This document shows positions 37,370 to 48,449 of a DNA stretch of 64,000 nt, piece after piece; position 1 is the stretch's first letter; each line of letters begins with the position of its first letter. Below the pieces are notes generated by a model, which worked only from the letters and a program-made list of their open reading frames with translations, was not told where the DNA came from and made no database searches. Position numbers and translations under genes: made by a program. Source of the DNA: Rhabditoides inermis (taxonomy: Eukaryota; Nematoda; Chromadorea; Rhabditida; Rhabditidae); the NCBI GenBank assembly GCA_963966185.1, contig CAWZYM010000419.1, forward strand, positions 1 to 64,000, written 5' to 3'.

Positions 37370-37814
37370 ACTTATGTTATCAATGTAATCCAAACAATGT
37401 TTCAAAGTCAACAAAACAGTCTGCCCCGGAGCGGAATCGATCCAACGATCGTGAGATTGTCAGCCGAACGCGCTACCAGCTGAGCTATGAGAGCGCTGAG
37501 ATCGGGAGCGGTTAATTCCGTGACGTCTGAAACCTTGCAGAGTGGTCTCATGAGTGCGATGCGCATTTCGTCAATTCGTCTCTCCGCACCTATCCACTAT
37601 CCATTTTACCATGCTGGCATGGGCGTTGTGGTGTAGTGGATAGCGCGTCTACCTCATGATCGTGCCTCCCGAGTTCGAATCCGGCGCAGTGATTTCACAT
37701 GTTTTACTAATACACGTGATGCCATTTTTTTTTCTATCACAATGGAACATGCGAGACATCCTCTATACCGACGATATTCAAACTACCGTACCCGGGTTTG
37801 TCGTGCCGGACATA
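37370..37814. repeat. TL unit 12
   Basis: A 37429-37500 (minus), B 37623-37692 (plus). Confidence 0.8.
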
Positions 37815-38360
37815 GAAAAAAACATCGACGTGAAGAAATGAAAAACAAAAGCAACCGCGCTCCCATAGTGTTTCGTCGTACACACCACGGTGTCGCACGG
37901 TGATGCACGGATGACGTGCAGTAAGTCAGCTGTGCCTGCGTGGTTTTTGTTTGTTGGTTCATTTTGTTTTGTTTTCACAATATGATTCGTGTAGTAAAGT
38001 GTTTGATACCATTTGTCATTACTATCTTCACGTGCTATATGTGTTTGTTTCGCTTGCCGCACTCGTTTCGTAATGTTTTCGTTCATGTTGTATTTTCTAT
38101 TATCTTTGAATTTCCTTGTTGTTGTTTTGTAATGTATGCTCGTTTATTAGTCCGCAACGTGTTCTACATTTATGATATTATTTGTTGCAGGGCGCAGCGC
38201 CACCAGCCACCTCACAGCCCGTTCCAGGTGGGTATTGATCACCATTTTTCATGTATTGTTAAAATATGTTTCACCTTTTTTAGGGGTTTGTATATGAAAG
38301 TGTATTTCTTTCAGGTGTTAGATGCCAAGACCGGCCTGGTCAAGAACTACGGAGTGTGAT
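37815..38360 (+). repeat. Module C copy 5
   Basis: Donor 37921, exon 38191-38227, third segment from 38315. Confidence 0.55.
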
Positions 38361-38482
38361 ACAACGAGGAGGAGCGAGCCGAGTCGGAGGAGGAGCGAGC
38401 CGATCCGGAGTAGGAGCGAGCCGAGCGGCAGGAGCGAGCCGGGAGGAGCAGTGCTGAGCTGCGAGGTGGGGAGGACTCTCTC

Positions 38483-38545
<63 letters not shown>

Positions 38546-39570
38546 TTTACTCGATCGATATCGGGGGTGGGAGTGTTTGGGAGATGGTTTTCGTTGGCGA
38601 GGGCCGTCCCCAATCACTCTTTCCTCTAAATCGTTCGATTAGCACGCATCCTACCTCTCTTCCCGTTCTCTCCCTCTCTCTTTCTCTCTCTCTCTCTCCA
38701 TCTTTCCCTGTTTATGTCTATTATTTCAGCAGTGATTATTAATCGATTGAGTATGTATTCGTTGTTGTATTGTTCATTGTCAATGAACCCACGCTGGCAT
38801 GGGCGTTGTGGTGTAGTGGATTGTGCGTCTGCCTCATGATCGTGCCTCCCGAGTTCGAATCCGGCGCAGTGATTTTCACATGTTTTGCCAACACATGCAA
38901 TGTCATAGTTTTGCTATCACAATGGAACATGCGACATCCGCTATACCGACCGTATCCGATATTCAAACTACCGTACCCGGGTTTGTCGTACCGGTTATCG
39001 AAAAAAATCATAAGCGAGTGACATTCGAAAGTGTTTCAATGTTGTTTTTTTCCAATTTACTTTGTGTCTGTTTTTATGACAGCGTTCAAAGTACCGTATG
39101 CCTAATTCGGACCGAACTGCAGTGCGAAAATTAGGAATACTGTATATACAGTATCCTACGGTAAATGCAATACCTTAACACTCGCGCACGCACAGCTAAC
39201 AAATGGACGTGTGCACGTCATCACTATTCAATCGATAATCGATCGATGTACACAGATCAAGAGAGAGAGAGAGAGAAAGAGAGAGAAAGAGAGAGGAAGA
39301 GAGAGAGAGAGAGAGAGAGAAAAAAAAGACTTCTGCACTCCTCTCCTCCTCCTCCTTCCTCCCCCTCCTACTACTCTCCTTCCACATTTTCCACAAAAAC
39401 AGTTGGTTTTACGACGGCGTTCAAAGTACCGTATACCTAATACGGACCAAGCTGCAGTACGGAAATTAGGTGTACTGTTCACACATTACCCGTCAGTGAG
39501 CGCAGCACGCGCGAGTGTCGCAGCACGCGCAAACAACTTGATGTGCACTCCTCACACTTCTCCTCTCTCT

Positions 39571-39613
<43 letters not shown>

Positions 39614-39719
39614 ACAGTATCATAATCCAAAAACAGTTGAGTAGGAGAAAGAAAAAGAAGGAGAGAGAGAGAAAGAGAGAGATGGATGGAAAGAGAGGGA
39701 GAGGGAGAGGAACGGAGTG

Positions 39720-39755
<36 letters not shown>

Positions 39756-40171
39756 CAACAACTTTTTCAACAAAAACAACAACAACAACCGAACAACAAC
39801 AACAACAACAACAACAAACAACAACAACTCAAGTTTCAACTCAACAATCCCAAAAACCAACTATGAATCAGTCCACTGCCAATACCACTACTGCCACATC
39901 TCAAACAACCTCGAAACAACATGGTACAAATGGATTTATTGACATTGAGAAATACAACAACGAATACATATTCAATCGATTAATAATCACTGCTGAAATA
40001 ATAGACATAAAGAGGGAAAGATGGAGAGAGAGAGAGAGAGAGGGGGAGAGAACGGGAAGAGAGGTAGGATGCGTGAAAATCGAAAGATTCAGAGGAAAGA
40101 GTGAGTGGGGACGGCCCTCGCCAACGAGAACCACCTCCCACTCAATCCCACCCCCGATATCGATCGAGTAA

Positions 40172-40227
<56 letters not shown>

Positions 40228-40270
40228 CCCCACCTCGCAGCTCAGCACTGCTCCTCCCAGCTCGCTCCTC
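38353..40270. repeat. Inverted-arm composite, second copy
   Basis: Arms about 38448-38793 and 39930-40258; type B at 38803-38872; CAA-rich tract about 39770-39835. Differs from 27545-29470 mainly in GA/CT lengths. Confidence 0.65.
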
Positions 40271-40650
40271 CCGCCTCACGCTCGGCTCGCTCGGCTCCTC
40301 CTCCCGCCCGCTCCCGCTCCTCCAGCTGCTCCCGCTCCCGCTCCTCCAGCTGCTCCCGCTCCCGCTCCCGCTCCTCCCGCCGCTCCCCCCGCTCGGCTCG
40401 CTCGGCTCCTCCTCCCGCCCGCTCCCGCTCCTCCAGCTGCTCCCGCTCCCGCTCCTCCAGCTGCTCCCGCTCCCGCTCCCGCTCCCGCTCCCGCTCCTCC
40501 CGCCGCTCCTCCCGCCGCTCCTCCCGCTCGGCTCGCTCGGCTCCTCCTCCCGCCCGCTCCCGCTCCTCCAGCTGCTCCCGCTCCCGCTCCGCTCCGGCGC
40601 TCGCTCCGCTCCTCCCGCTCCCGCTCGCTCCGGCGGCGGCGGCTCAACCA
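40255..40650. repeat. CT/GC-rich minisatellite, second copy
   Basis: Counterpart of 29455-29850. Confidence 0.8.
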
Positions 40651-40868
40651 AGGCAACCGCCTAGGATGACCGCCGCCGTGTCGACTGACCACCACCCCGT
40701 CGTCATTCCTTACGTCCACCCCTTGGCCACGCCCACTTCATTATGCCGGCATGGAAATGAGGTATTCCCGCCACCGCGCAGTGGCACAGGCTAAGATATA
40801 CTAATTTATGGTAAATAAGGGCTGCGGAGAAAATTGCCTTCCCACTCTCTAGTAATCTAAGACTAGCA
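40651..40868. repeat. Module E copy
   Basis: Ends at GACTAGC, 40861, where the 11838-bp duplication begins. Confidence 0.7.
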
Positions 40869-41217
40869 TTAACGCGATCAACGAACGAAAAAGCGAACGC
40901 TTCTGAGGGCGCGGCGCTTGTACTACGGTATGCTCGCGCTGCGCGCTTCGCTCGGGGAGCGGCGGGAGGGGTGCGTGCTCGCCGCTGCGCGGCTCGCTCA
41001 GCGTACTGTAGCTACAGTATGCCTGTAGCTACAGTACGCTGAGCGAGCCGCTGAGTTCGCACGCGCTACGGTACGCTACCGTATGCCGTACGCGCGCGGC
41101 GCGTCCCCGCCATCGCACTCGTCGCCGCGCGCGCACTTTTGCCTCTCGTAGTTGGTTTTTTTGCGGAAAATTTGCGATTCCCGACGCTTTCTCTCTACTA
41201 CTTTTGCGTTATGCGGC
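40869..41217. repeat. Module F with perfect hairpin, truncated G
   Basis: Hairpin arms 40992-41017 and 41023-41048, loop TATGC. G stops at TTTTGCGTTATGCG (about 41217), where element 2 begins. Confidence 0.75.
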
Positions 41218-41310
41218 ATGAAAATGTGCGAGATGAGAGAAGAAACGACAAAGGAGAACCGAAGATCGACAAAGTTCCGGTCAAAGTTATTAAGAAGCAA
41301 ATCACCAAGA

Positions 41311-41402
41311 GTCCACTAACATTCCACTTCATTCCACACATACCGTAAAACATGAAATAGACACAACACGGATAATATGAAAATATTTATTGATCAAGCA
41401 AG
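41311..41402 (-). other. Shared 3' segment of Rep-helicase gene
   Basis: Minus strand carries TTGATCAATAAATA; matches 9462-9557 and 48371-48449. Probable polyadenylation region, about 650 nt past the stop codon. Confidence 0.6.
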
Positions 41403-41531
41403 AAAAACCGATGGAGGGTAAAAGAATCTATGATCATAGAAAATAAATTCTGAATGTTAGTTATAATAGTAGATTTCCGCGTATTATATTGATCAGTAGT
41501 CTTTTAATTTTAATTTTTTTAATGAAGAAAT

Positions 41532-41965
41532 GATAGTTATACTACTTTTGTCAAGGGGTACATCCAGGGTACACACATCATGACATAAGTAGTATAACTA
41601 TCGAAATTGTTTGCTTATCATAAGGCGGAACATCAACGGTTCGCACATCACGATGAATTGATTTTCTTTGACATTATGAAACTTGTGATTAAAAATATTG
41701 ATGCTACTTATGTCAAGGGGTACATCCAGGGCACACACATCATGACGTAAGCAACATAACCATCAAAATTCATAATTAATCATCAAGGGGAACATCCAGA
41801 ATTCGCACATCATGATGAATAGTTTTTATTTGAACTTTATGGAAATAGTGATGCTACTTTTGTCAAGGGGTACATCCAGGGCACACACATCATGACAGAA
41901 GAAGCATAACTATTATCAATGTCAGGGGGTACATCCAGGGCACACACATCAAGACATCGATTTAA
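41532..41965. repeat. Hairpin array in 3' flank of Rep-helicase gene
   Basis: Six units with core ACATCCAGGGCACACACATC. Unit 1 has 22-nt arms (41532-41553 and 41581-41602) with one mismatch around a 27-nt loop. Units near 41709, 41858 and 41921 also have pairing arms, with more mismatches. Units near 41612 and 41783 are a second type (TTCGCACATCA). Loops are better conserved than arms. Confidence 0.8.
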
Positions 41966-42051
41966 ACATAGATAACAATTGCAATGGTATTTAATGAATT
42001 TTAATCAAATTTTCGAGAGGTTTCGTTTTACTACAGTATTCGTCAAGGAGA

Positions 42052-45000
42052 TCATAGATTTACAATATCCTTGTACACAATATTTCTCACCAGCATCTGA
42101 GGTTCACCATTTGCATCAGGAACAAGAGGCCATTTAGTATACACTTGGAGACCTTTAGAGCTGCGAATGCGGGAAAACGCCACATAAAGTTGACCATGAG
42201 AAAAAGGTTTGTCGCGGAGAATAATTCCAACTTTATCGAATGTCTGACCTTGAGATTTATTTATCGTCATGGCATATGATAGGCGCACGGGAAATTGAAT
42301 TCTTTCGTATGCTAAGTCACTTTTAATATCTTCATATTTTAAACGAATTTTAGGAATCATGACCGGTTGATCAGAGCCATTTGTAAGATTTTTGCAAAGC
42401 AATATAGTGTCACTGATAGCGGTAATTATGAGTCTGGTTCCGTTACAGAGCCCTTCAGCAACATTCAAATTTCTCAGTAACATTACTATGCACCCAACTT
42501 TTAGTTTTAGTTTATGCGGAGGGAATCCAGAAGGTGTATCTTTCCAAATGTGTTCCATATTTGCTGCAAAACGAACACGACATCTTCCCGATGTTCCAGA
42601 CAGATAATCGAGTGGAGCGTCCATTGAGACACACTCCACCGTATCACCTGAGCACTTACTCAAAATGTATTCATTTATGTGAAGGGAATCTTGATTTTTC
42701 AAAACCAAAATAGCTCGTTTGGCTATTTCCACGCTATCAGCGAGTATTGTAGCATCATACATTTTATCAATTATGTCAGACTCACTCATAGCAATATTTT
42801 CAGAAGGTATTTTGAGACATCCATGTATTTTTTCGTGATTTCCATTACCCACAGATTCAAGGAATTTTACGAAATCTTTCTCATCCGCATTTACACGCAT
42901 GTTTTGTGTGAGTTTGTAGTGTTTGAACAGTGACCAAAACTTACTTTTATTGACGCATTCGTTAATGGATGTGATAGGGTCACGATGCTTCACTACGGGT
43001 AGCAATTGTTTCCAGTCACCACCAAGAATCATTACGGTTCCACCGAACGGTTTTTTGTCCAGATCAACAGGAGCCACAAGTCTAAGAGCACCGTCAGCAC
43101 AGTCCAAAGCATACCTATGCGACATAGTGCATTCATCCCAAATTATTACTTCCGCTTCTGCAAGATTTCGACCAGCGTTGGTGTGAGATTTGATATGGCT
43201 TTTACTATCTTCATTGAGGTCAAGGGGAAGGTAAAATGCAGCATGAACCGTTCGCCCGCCTTCCAACAACGTCGCAGCAATACCAGTTGATGCAACCACA
43301 ACAACTTTTTTGCCAAGTTTTTGACATTCTTGAATTATTCTTTGATATACAAAAGTTTTTCCTGTGCCACCACTGCCTTGCAACGAAAAGCAGTAATTTG
43401 TACGTGCTTGCTTAGATTGACCAACAGTTTGCATCACATCGTTTACAAATGTTTGTTGTTCACGGTTTAGATTACCATTCGAACCATTTCCATGATGACT
43501 GACTGCACCGTCAGGATTAGATTGATCATTTGCGGGAGGAGGAATTCCATAATCTATCAGTTTAGAACCATGTTGTTCAAGAATCCATTGTACTCTTCTC
43601 TTTGCAGTTTCTATGTTTTGATCCACAGTTTTGGAAATATTTCGTGGAGCCATGTATTCTTTGTATTTGTCCCATAGCGCAAGCGCATTAGGGGGTTGGC
43701 AATGCATCAATATTGATGCGAATAAACTCCTTAATTGTTTAGGCATATTTTTATCTTTAGCCTCATCGAGGGTGCGATCCCAAATAGTATTGTCATTAAT
43801 GAGACCTGCGCGTACAGCTGCTTCATGGTAAGAGTTGTATACCACTGAGTTGACGGTCAATCCGTCTTTCCATGAAAACACTGGTCGAGAAAGGAGAATC
43901 AATCGGAAAGCGAAAAGTTCAGTTTGGCGAGGGCTCACTTCTCCCAAACGAGTGACTTTACGTATACGACGAACATGTGGTGTGAATACTCCATTTTTTT
44001 CATCGTAAAGGAAATTAATCGCAACATCTTCAAATTTCATCTTTTTCACGTTATCATCCTTGGTCGTACTCATAAGATCAAAATAGGCCTTGAGCATAGT
44101 ATGTTTATTAGGTGATTTTGGTTGTTTTCCAAACGCATAATAAAGGTTCTCTGCACCCTGGAGATGTACGTGAAGAATTTTTACGACATGCGTGGAGTAC
44201 ACGAGTTTATATCCTCGGAGGCGCCATGCTGCCTCGACAGGCGACACATACCGTAAAGCAGTGTGGATTTGAGCCTCGTCAAAGTTTACGTTACCCTTTT
44301 CGTCCATGTATTTTTTCAGTTCTTCCATGTTTCCCGAATTCACAACTCCAATAAGTGTATCCACCCCTTTTGTGATATATTTTGATATGTACTTGATCGT
44401 TTTGCTACTCGCCACATACTCAACATTGATGTGACATTGGAGTGCCAGAAGAAGAAATGGGTTGTATGGTACTACATCACGATTAGTGATGTGTACTTGT
44501 TTCTTATTATCAAAGTACTCTTGTCGGATATTTGCGGGACGAGGATAAAGCGGTCTGCCGCAAGGCAACAATCCATAATCGTCTCGATAAGGTTGAGGGA
44601 AGTTCTTTTTACAATATGCAGGGTTTTTCTGCCGGCATTGATAATGAGGTTTATTAGAACAAGGTTTATGAATCATAAGTTTAATAACGAGTTCCCGTAA
44701 CTTAAGTTTGTCGGCATAATCGGGATCAGAATCTTTTGTTTTTTCATCAGGCAGTTCAGGAATTTCAGCTTTTATGTATTCACATATTTCTTTCTCTGTC
44801 AATTGTCTGGTCAAAGTGACAAGCAAATGACAATGAACCATTCCTCGTTTTTGAAATTCAATTCTATACCACATAGCGGCAACTTCGCCAAAGATTTTTT
44901 TAACTCGAATCAAGTCCACAACCTGTTTGAATTTTTCGTGACACACTCTCGCGACAATGTCTGGATCGTTATCTGCATTTGCTCCGATAAGGTTTTCTTG

Positions 45001-48000
45001 AATTTCAGGCCAGTTTTCATTACCAGTAATTGTGATAAAGAACGTGGGTTTACCGCAATGCGCGACTATAGCCATGCCGTTATGATACTGTTCTTGACAC
45101 CAACGATAACTTCCCACGTATGTACGCGGTAAGTACACGAAAGAACCCAATTTTATCTTATAGAAATCAAGTCTGCGCTGAATAGCTTCCATGTATTCAT
45201 TTCTATTGATTTTGCATAACTCAATTTGTGTTTTAGTTATGCCATGCAAACGAGCAGCTTCAATCCGAGTGTAGTTGAATAAATTGAATAGAGGTGTTAA
45301 CCTACCCATACCAAGTAACCAATGATTTGTTAAATTTTCGTCGGTGCGACGAGTGCAATATATGAAATGCTCTCGTTGAGATACGAACTGACGCTTTTTA
45401 GAACGAGATTTGTTTTCAGTTCCTTCCGTTTCCAGATTCATATCGTCATCATCACTCACATCTGGCTCTGCCTGATCACGAGATGTTTCAAGGGAAACTT
45501 TGTCTCTCATCGAAATGTAGGGAACACCGGTTTGATAGAATTGATTGCCGTCAGGAAATAGTAATGGAAAGGTGAGAGGCGTAGCGTTTCTATCGAAGAA
45601 CGGCATTTCAGAAAATTGTCCACGATGTTTATCATATACGATGGTGCCATGTTGAATTTCTTCGGCGGTTGGAGGTCTTTCCGTACTCGCATAAAGCAAA
45701 GCAACGTTATTTGTTGTTGGGAGATTGAGTGTTCCTTCATGTGCGTTTCCAATAAGATACTGATCTCTTTCTTTGCGGTATTGCAAGAAACACATTTGTA
45801 TATATGTCTGTTCATCTTGACCTGTTTGCAAACGCAATTGTTCTTTCCGACGCTCTGCTTGAAGCATCAAATCGTACATTTGCAAATATGCACGTGTATA
45901 TGGGTTGTGTTCCTTCATGCACTGTATCAATCCAGCCAAAATATCGTGATCTAAGTCTTTTTCCGCCACATCGAAATGTGTTTTTTCAGGAATATAGTAA
46001 TGTTGCGCAAAAGCAGCACATTCTCTTCCCGATGGTACCAAATGACAAATTCCAGCTCTCATGTTGCCTTGAAGAACGGTTATGGGTTCACCTCGAGGTA
46101 AGTTTTGAACCGTGTTAAATGATAGAGAGGCCATAGACAGTAGTTGATTGTATCGGTGCAACATTCTGTAGCACTGTGTCATGGGTTGACGTTGTTCAAG
46201 AGTAGGGTTGACCGCGTCGTATAATTTTACAAATTCAGGACGTGTTGAACGTTTAAAGGGTGAATCTTCAATGTGAACTTCCCCATTTTTGCAACACGCA
46301 CCGTGACTTTCAGTTGCGAAATTATTACTTTTACAAAATTCATGTTTGCAAGGAATCATGGGTCCGAGATGTTGATAGTCAGGAAAATCGTGATACTTAC
46401 TTGCTGCGTTGAAAAAGTTGTAAGTTTTTCGTTGGTATTTTCCTGTTTTTCGGCTGACATCAGCTTGACGTCGATCGACAATTCTACGTCTTTTAATAAT
46501 TTCATCATTTTGTGTGAGTTGTGTTGAAATTTTTGATGCATCCATTTGCAGCTGATTATGTTTTTTGTTTGCATTTTGATGAATTTGAGAAGGAAAACCA
46601 GTTTGTATAGATGCAGTTTGATAAGAATCTTTGGCAATGAGATTATACATTGCATTCATAGTGTTTTGATTGATAGAATTAGATTCAGATTTCTGAGTAT
46701 CATCCGTGTTTAGAATGGGTGTAATTGTACCAGTGGTTTGCAATTGTTTTAATGCTTTATTGACTGATGATTTTGTGTTAACTGATTGTTGATTTTGGTT
46801 TTGTGCCATAGCAATGATCTTAGCAATTTTATCCTCATCTACAGTTTCTTTTGTTTGCTGTTGACGACGTTTTTTCGCCTTGTCAGAGCCAGACCTACAC
46901 TGTCTTTTTTTGGTTGGTGTGTTGACGGTGACATTGTCATCGAATCGTGCAGTGATTCCAGACATGACACCATCTTCAGAGTTCAACAAAGACATATTCG
47001 AGTTTGAAGGAGCCGTGTGAACCGGAGTTGAGTCTATCATTGATACGTTCGAATTGGAAGTAGCCGCGCTCATAGGCTGTGGCATAGGTTCATTGTGGGA
47101 AGAGGTAGACTCGGTCGAGGATGACAGAGCTGCTCGTTTACGATAAGCTATTAGGTTTTTCTTTTGAGGTGATATGGGCTTCTGATTCTTTACGCGTATC
47201 ATTGGTATGGCCGGAGGAGGCATGGAAGTAGGAAGCACAGCTGGTGCTTGATTCGGAGAAACCATCCTCGCAGACGCAGGATGAGTTATCGTATGCCTGG
47301 ACATGGGCGATTGAAACGGCGGAACCTTGATAGGAGCCGTGATAGGAGGCACACTAGGAAGTGCAGGAAACTGCGGCATTCCAATATGTGCAAAAGGAAC
47401 GAGAGGAGCGGGATTGGGGACAAATGTAGCAACACTGCTGTATGATGGCCCGTTATGCGTCATCATTTGTGGCTGAGGCAGAAGAAAAGGCTGGTGAATG
47501 ATGCGGCGCCTCGTGTCAAGCTCATTCTGCACATGAGCACGATATGCGGCCACCAAAGCAGGGGTGTGCATTGTGTTGCAGATACCGCGATTGTTTAATA
47601 GATTGTCGATGTTTCGAAGAACAAAGAATCCACAAGACTTATAGTCACGTTGCTGATCGCTGCGGAGACTATCGCTGACCTGTGCGGGTACGGATTGACC
47701 AGGAATGAGATAAGGAATGAGGAATGTGCGCAGATGGTGGAGGACAGGGTCTGTGTTAGAAATACGAATGCCGCTGAACATGCTGTCCACGTAGAACAGC
47801 GTGTTGTTGCGAACATTGTAAATGAACATGTAAAAGTGCCCATCTACACTGAGAGCCGCATTGTAGCGGTGACCAGGAAAGGTGAGAATGGGAAAGATCA
47901 GAAAGTTAGGAAAGGGGCTTGTCTCATTGAATTTAGCAAGAAACATGTTCATGTCATTCAACTGGAAACGACTGCGAAAGGCAGTAGGATGACACAGATC

Positions 48001-48150
48001 AATTTGATCGTATTGCTGCCAATAGTCTACGCTCACAACCCACACGTCACGAGTTATTGCATTGGAAACAATTGACTGACAGATAATGTTGAAATCCTCA
48101 TTATCCAAGGAAGTTCCGGTATCGGTGTAATTGACAATAGGTCGGAACAT
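42052..48150 (-). CDS. Ulp1-Rep-helicase (Helitron-type replicase), intact
   Basis: A 2032-residue protein for rolling-circle transposition. Residues about 85-185 form an Ulp1/C48-like protease with H105, D122, Q167 and C173 all present. Residues about 230-600 are a low-complexity N/Q/S/P linker with a basic KKRQCRSGSDKAKKRR-type nuclear signal. A Cys/His cluster near 600-625 and a Helitron-like N region (RYNQLLSMASLSF, about 667) follow. The Rep nuclease has motif FITITGN, HUH motif H1106-C-H1108 and tyrosines Y1254 and Y1258 (KYISKYITKG). The PIF1-type helicase has Walker A GSGGTGKT (K1598), Walker B IIWDE and motifs V/VI (TINKSQGQTFDKVG, YVAFSR) near 1964-1995. Every catalytic residue checked is intact. 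ATG 48150 is preceded directly by an acceptor-like ACATGTAG, so an upstream 5' exon is possible. An N-terminal Ulp1 fusion is, to my knowledge, less usual than the OTU protease of some Helitrons. Confidence 0.93.
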   Translation of the reverse strand: MFRPIVNYTDTGTSLDNEDFNIICQSIVSNAITRDVWVVSVDYWQQYDQIDLCHPTAFRSRFQLNDMNMFLAKFNETSPFPNFLIFPILTFPGHRYNAALSVDGHFYMFIYNVRNNTLFYVDSMFSGIRISNTDPVLHHLRTFLIPYLIPGQSVPAQVSDSLRSDQQRDYKSCGFFVLRNIDNLLNNRGICNTMHTPALVAAYRAHVQNELDTRRRIIHQPFLLPQPQMMTHNGPSYSSVATFVPNPAPLVPFAHIGMPQFPALPSVPPITAPIKVPPFQSPMSRHTITHPASARMVSPNQAPAVLPTSMPPPAIPMIRVKNQKPISPQKKNLIAYRKRAALSSSTESTSSHNEPMPQPMSAATSNSNVSMIDSTPVHTAPSNSNMSLLNSEDGVMSGITARFDDNVTVNTPTKKRQCRSGSDKAKKRRQQQTKETVDEDKIAKIIAMAQNQNQQSVNTKSSVNKALKQLQTTGTITPILNTDDTQKSESNSINQNTMNAMYNLIAKDSYQTASIQTGFPSQIHQNANKKHNQLQMDASKISTQLTQNDEIIKRRRIVDRRQADVSRKTGKYQRKTYNFFNAASKYHDFPDYQHLGPMIPCKHEFCKSNNFATESHGACCKNGEVHIEDSPFKRSTRPEFVKLYDAVNPTLEQRQPMTQCYRMLHRYNQLLSMASLSFNTVQNLPRGEPITVLQGNMRAGICHLVPSGRECAAFAQHYYIPEKTHFDVAEKDLDHDILAGLIQCMKEHNPYTRAYLQMYDLMLQAERRKEQLRLQTGQDEQTYIQMCFLQYRKERDQYLIGNAHEGTLNLPTTNNVALLYASTERPPTAEEIQHGTIVYDKHRGQFSEMPFFDRNATPLTFPLLFPDGNQFYQTGVPYISMRDKVSLETSRDQAEPDVSDDDDMNLETEGTENKSRSKKRQFVSQREHFIYCTRRTDENLTNHWLLGMGRLTPLFNLFNYTRIEAARLHGITKTQIELCKINRNEYMEAIQRRLDFYKIKLGSFVYLPRTYVGSYRWCQEQYHNGMAIVAHCGKPTFFITITGNENWPEIQENLIGANADNDPDIVARVCHEKFKQVVDLIRVKKIFGEVAAMWYRIEFQKRGMVHCHLLVTLTRQLTEKEICEYIKAEIPELPDEKTKDSDPDYADKLKLRELVIKLMIHKPCSNKPHYQCRQKNPAYCKKNFPQPYRDDYGLLPCGRPLYPRPANIRQEYFDNKKQVHITNRDVVPYNPFLLLALQCHINVEYVASSKTIKYISKYITKGVDTLIGVVNSGNMEELKKYMDEKGNVNFDEAQIHTALRYVSPVEAAWRLRGYKLVYSTHVVKILHVHLQGAENLYYAFGKQPKSPNKHTMLKAYFDLMSTTKDDNVKKMKFEDVAINFLYDEKNGVFTPHVRRIRKVTRLGEVSPRQTELFAFRLILLSRPVFSWKDGLTVNSVVYNSYHEAAVRAGLINDNTIWDRTLDEAKDKNMPKQLRSLFASILMHCQPPNALALWDKYKEYMAPRNISKTVDQNIETAKRRVQWILEQHGSKLIDYGIPPPANDQSNPDGAVSHHGNGSNGNLNREQQTFVNDVMQTVGQSKQARTNYCFSLQGSGGTGKTFVYQRIIQECQKLGKKVVVVASTGIAATLLEGGRTVHAAFYLPLDLNEDSKSHIKSHTNAGRNLAEAEVIIWDECTMSHRYALDCADGALRLVAPVDLDKKPFGGTVMILGGDWKQLLPVVKHRDPITSINECVNKSKFWSLFKHYKLTQNMRVNADEKDFVKFLESVGNGNHEKIHGCLKIPSENIAMSESDIIDKMYDATILADSVEIAKRAILVLKNQDSLHINEYILSKCSGDTVECVSMDAPLDYLSGTSGRCRVRFAANMEHIWKDTPSGFPPHKLKLKVGCIVMLLRNLNVAEGLCNGTRLIITAISDTILLCKNLTNGSDQPVMIPKIRLKYEDIKSDLAYERIQFPVRLSYAMTINKSQGQTFDKVGIILRDKPFSHGQLYVAFSRIRSSKGLQVYTKWPLVPDANGEPQMLVRNIVYKDIVNL

Positions 48151-48370
48151 CTACATGTTAACTTGAGGTACAATACTGAAAGAAAGCGCACCTCACAAGA
48201 AAGCTGATGACCAGAAGACGAGTCGACTGGTCGGAAGGTAGAACAGAGAAAGAATGATGATGCTGTCATTTTTCGAGTCGAGACGACATCTAATTTGTAC
48301 ACACTTAGAATAACCCGCCCACTTCCATGCACAACTCAACTGACGGAAAACGGTTCTTTACTACCACGTC
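48151..48370 (-). promoter_or_regulatory. Upstream region of Rep-helicase gene
   Basis: 220 bp between the Rep start and the shared segment of the companion gene; presumed promoter/leader. A 92-codon minus frame overlaps it but does not join the Rep frame. No TATA box assigned. Confidence 0.3.
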
Positions 48371-48449
48371 TCCACTTTATTCCACACATTCCGTAAAACA
48401 TGAAATAGATACAACATGGATAATATGAAAAGATTTATTGATCAAGCAA
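48371..48449 (-). other. Shared 3' segment of companion gene
   Basis: About 80 bp matching 41311-41402, same orientation. Minus strand has TTGATCAATAAATC and GGAATAAAG. Lies about 345-425 nt past the companion gene stop; probable polyadenylation region. The AT-rich 48450-48794 between is presumed 3' UTR; I see nothing else in it. Confidence 0.6.

Larger units (their letters stand above)
35799..40874. repeat. 10.8-kb-period duplication, copy 2
   Basis: Copy of 24991-30080, containing the same modules in the same order. Confidence 0.9.

Noticed and set aside
48054..48332. 92-codon frame upstream of the replicase as its first exon
   Set aside because: Joining its GTGAGG donor to the TGTAG acceptor before the replicase ATG breaks the frame; the rest overlaps the replicase in another frame.
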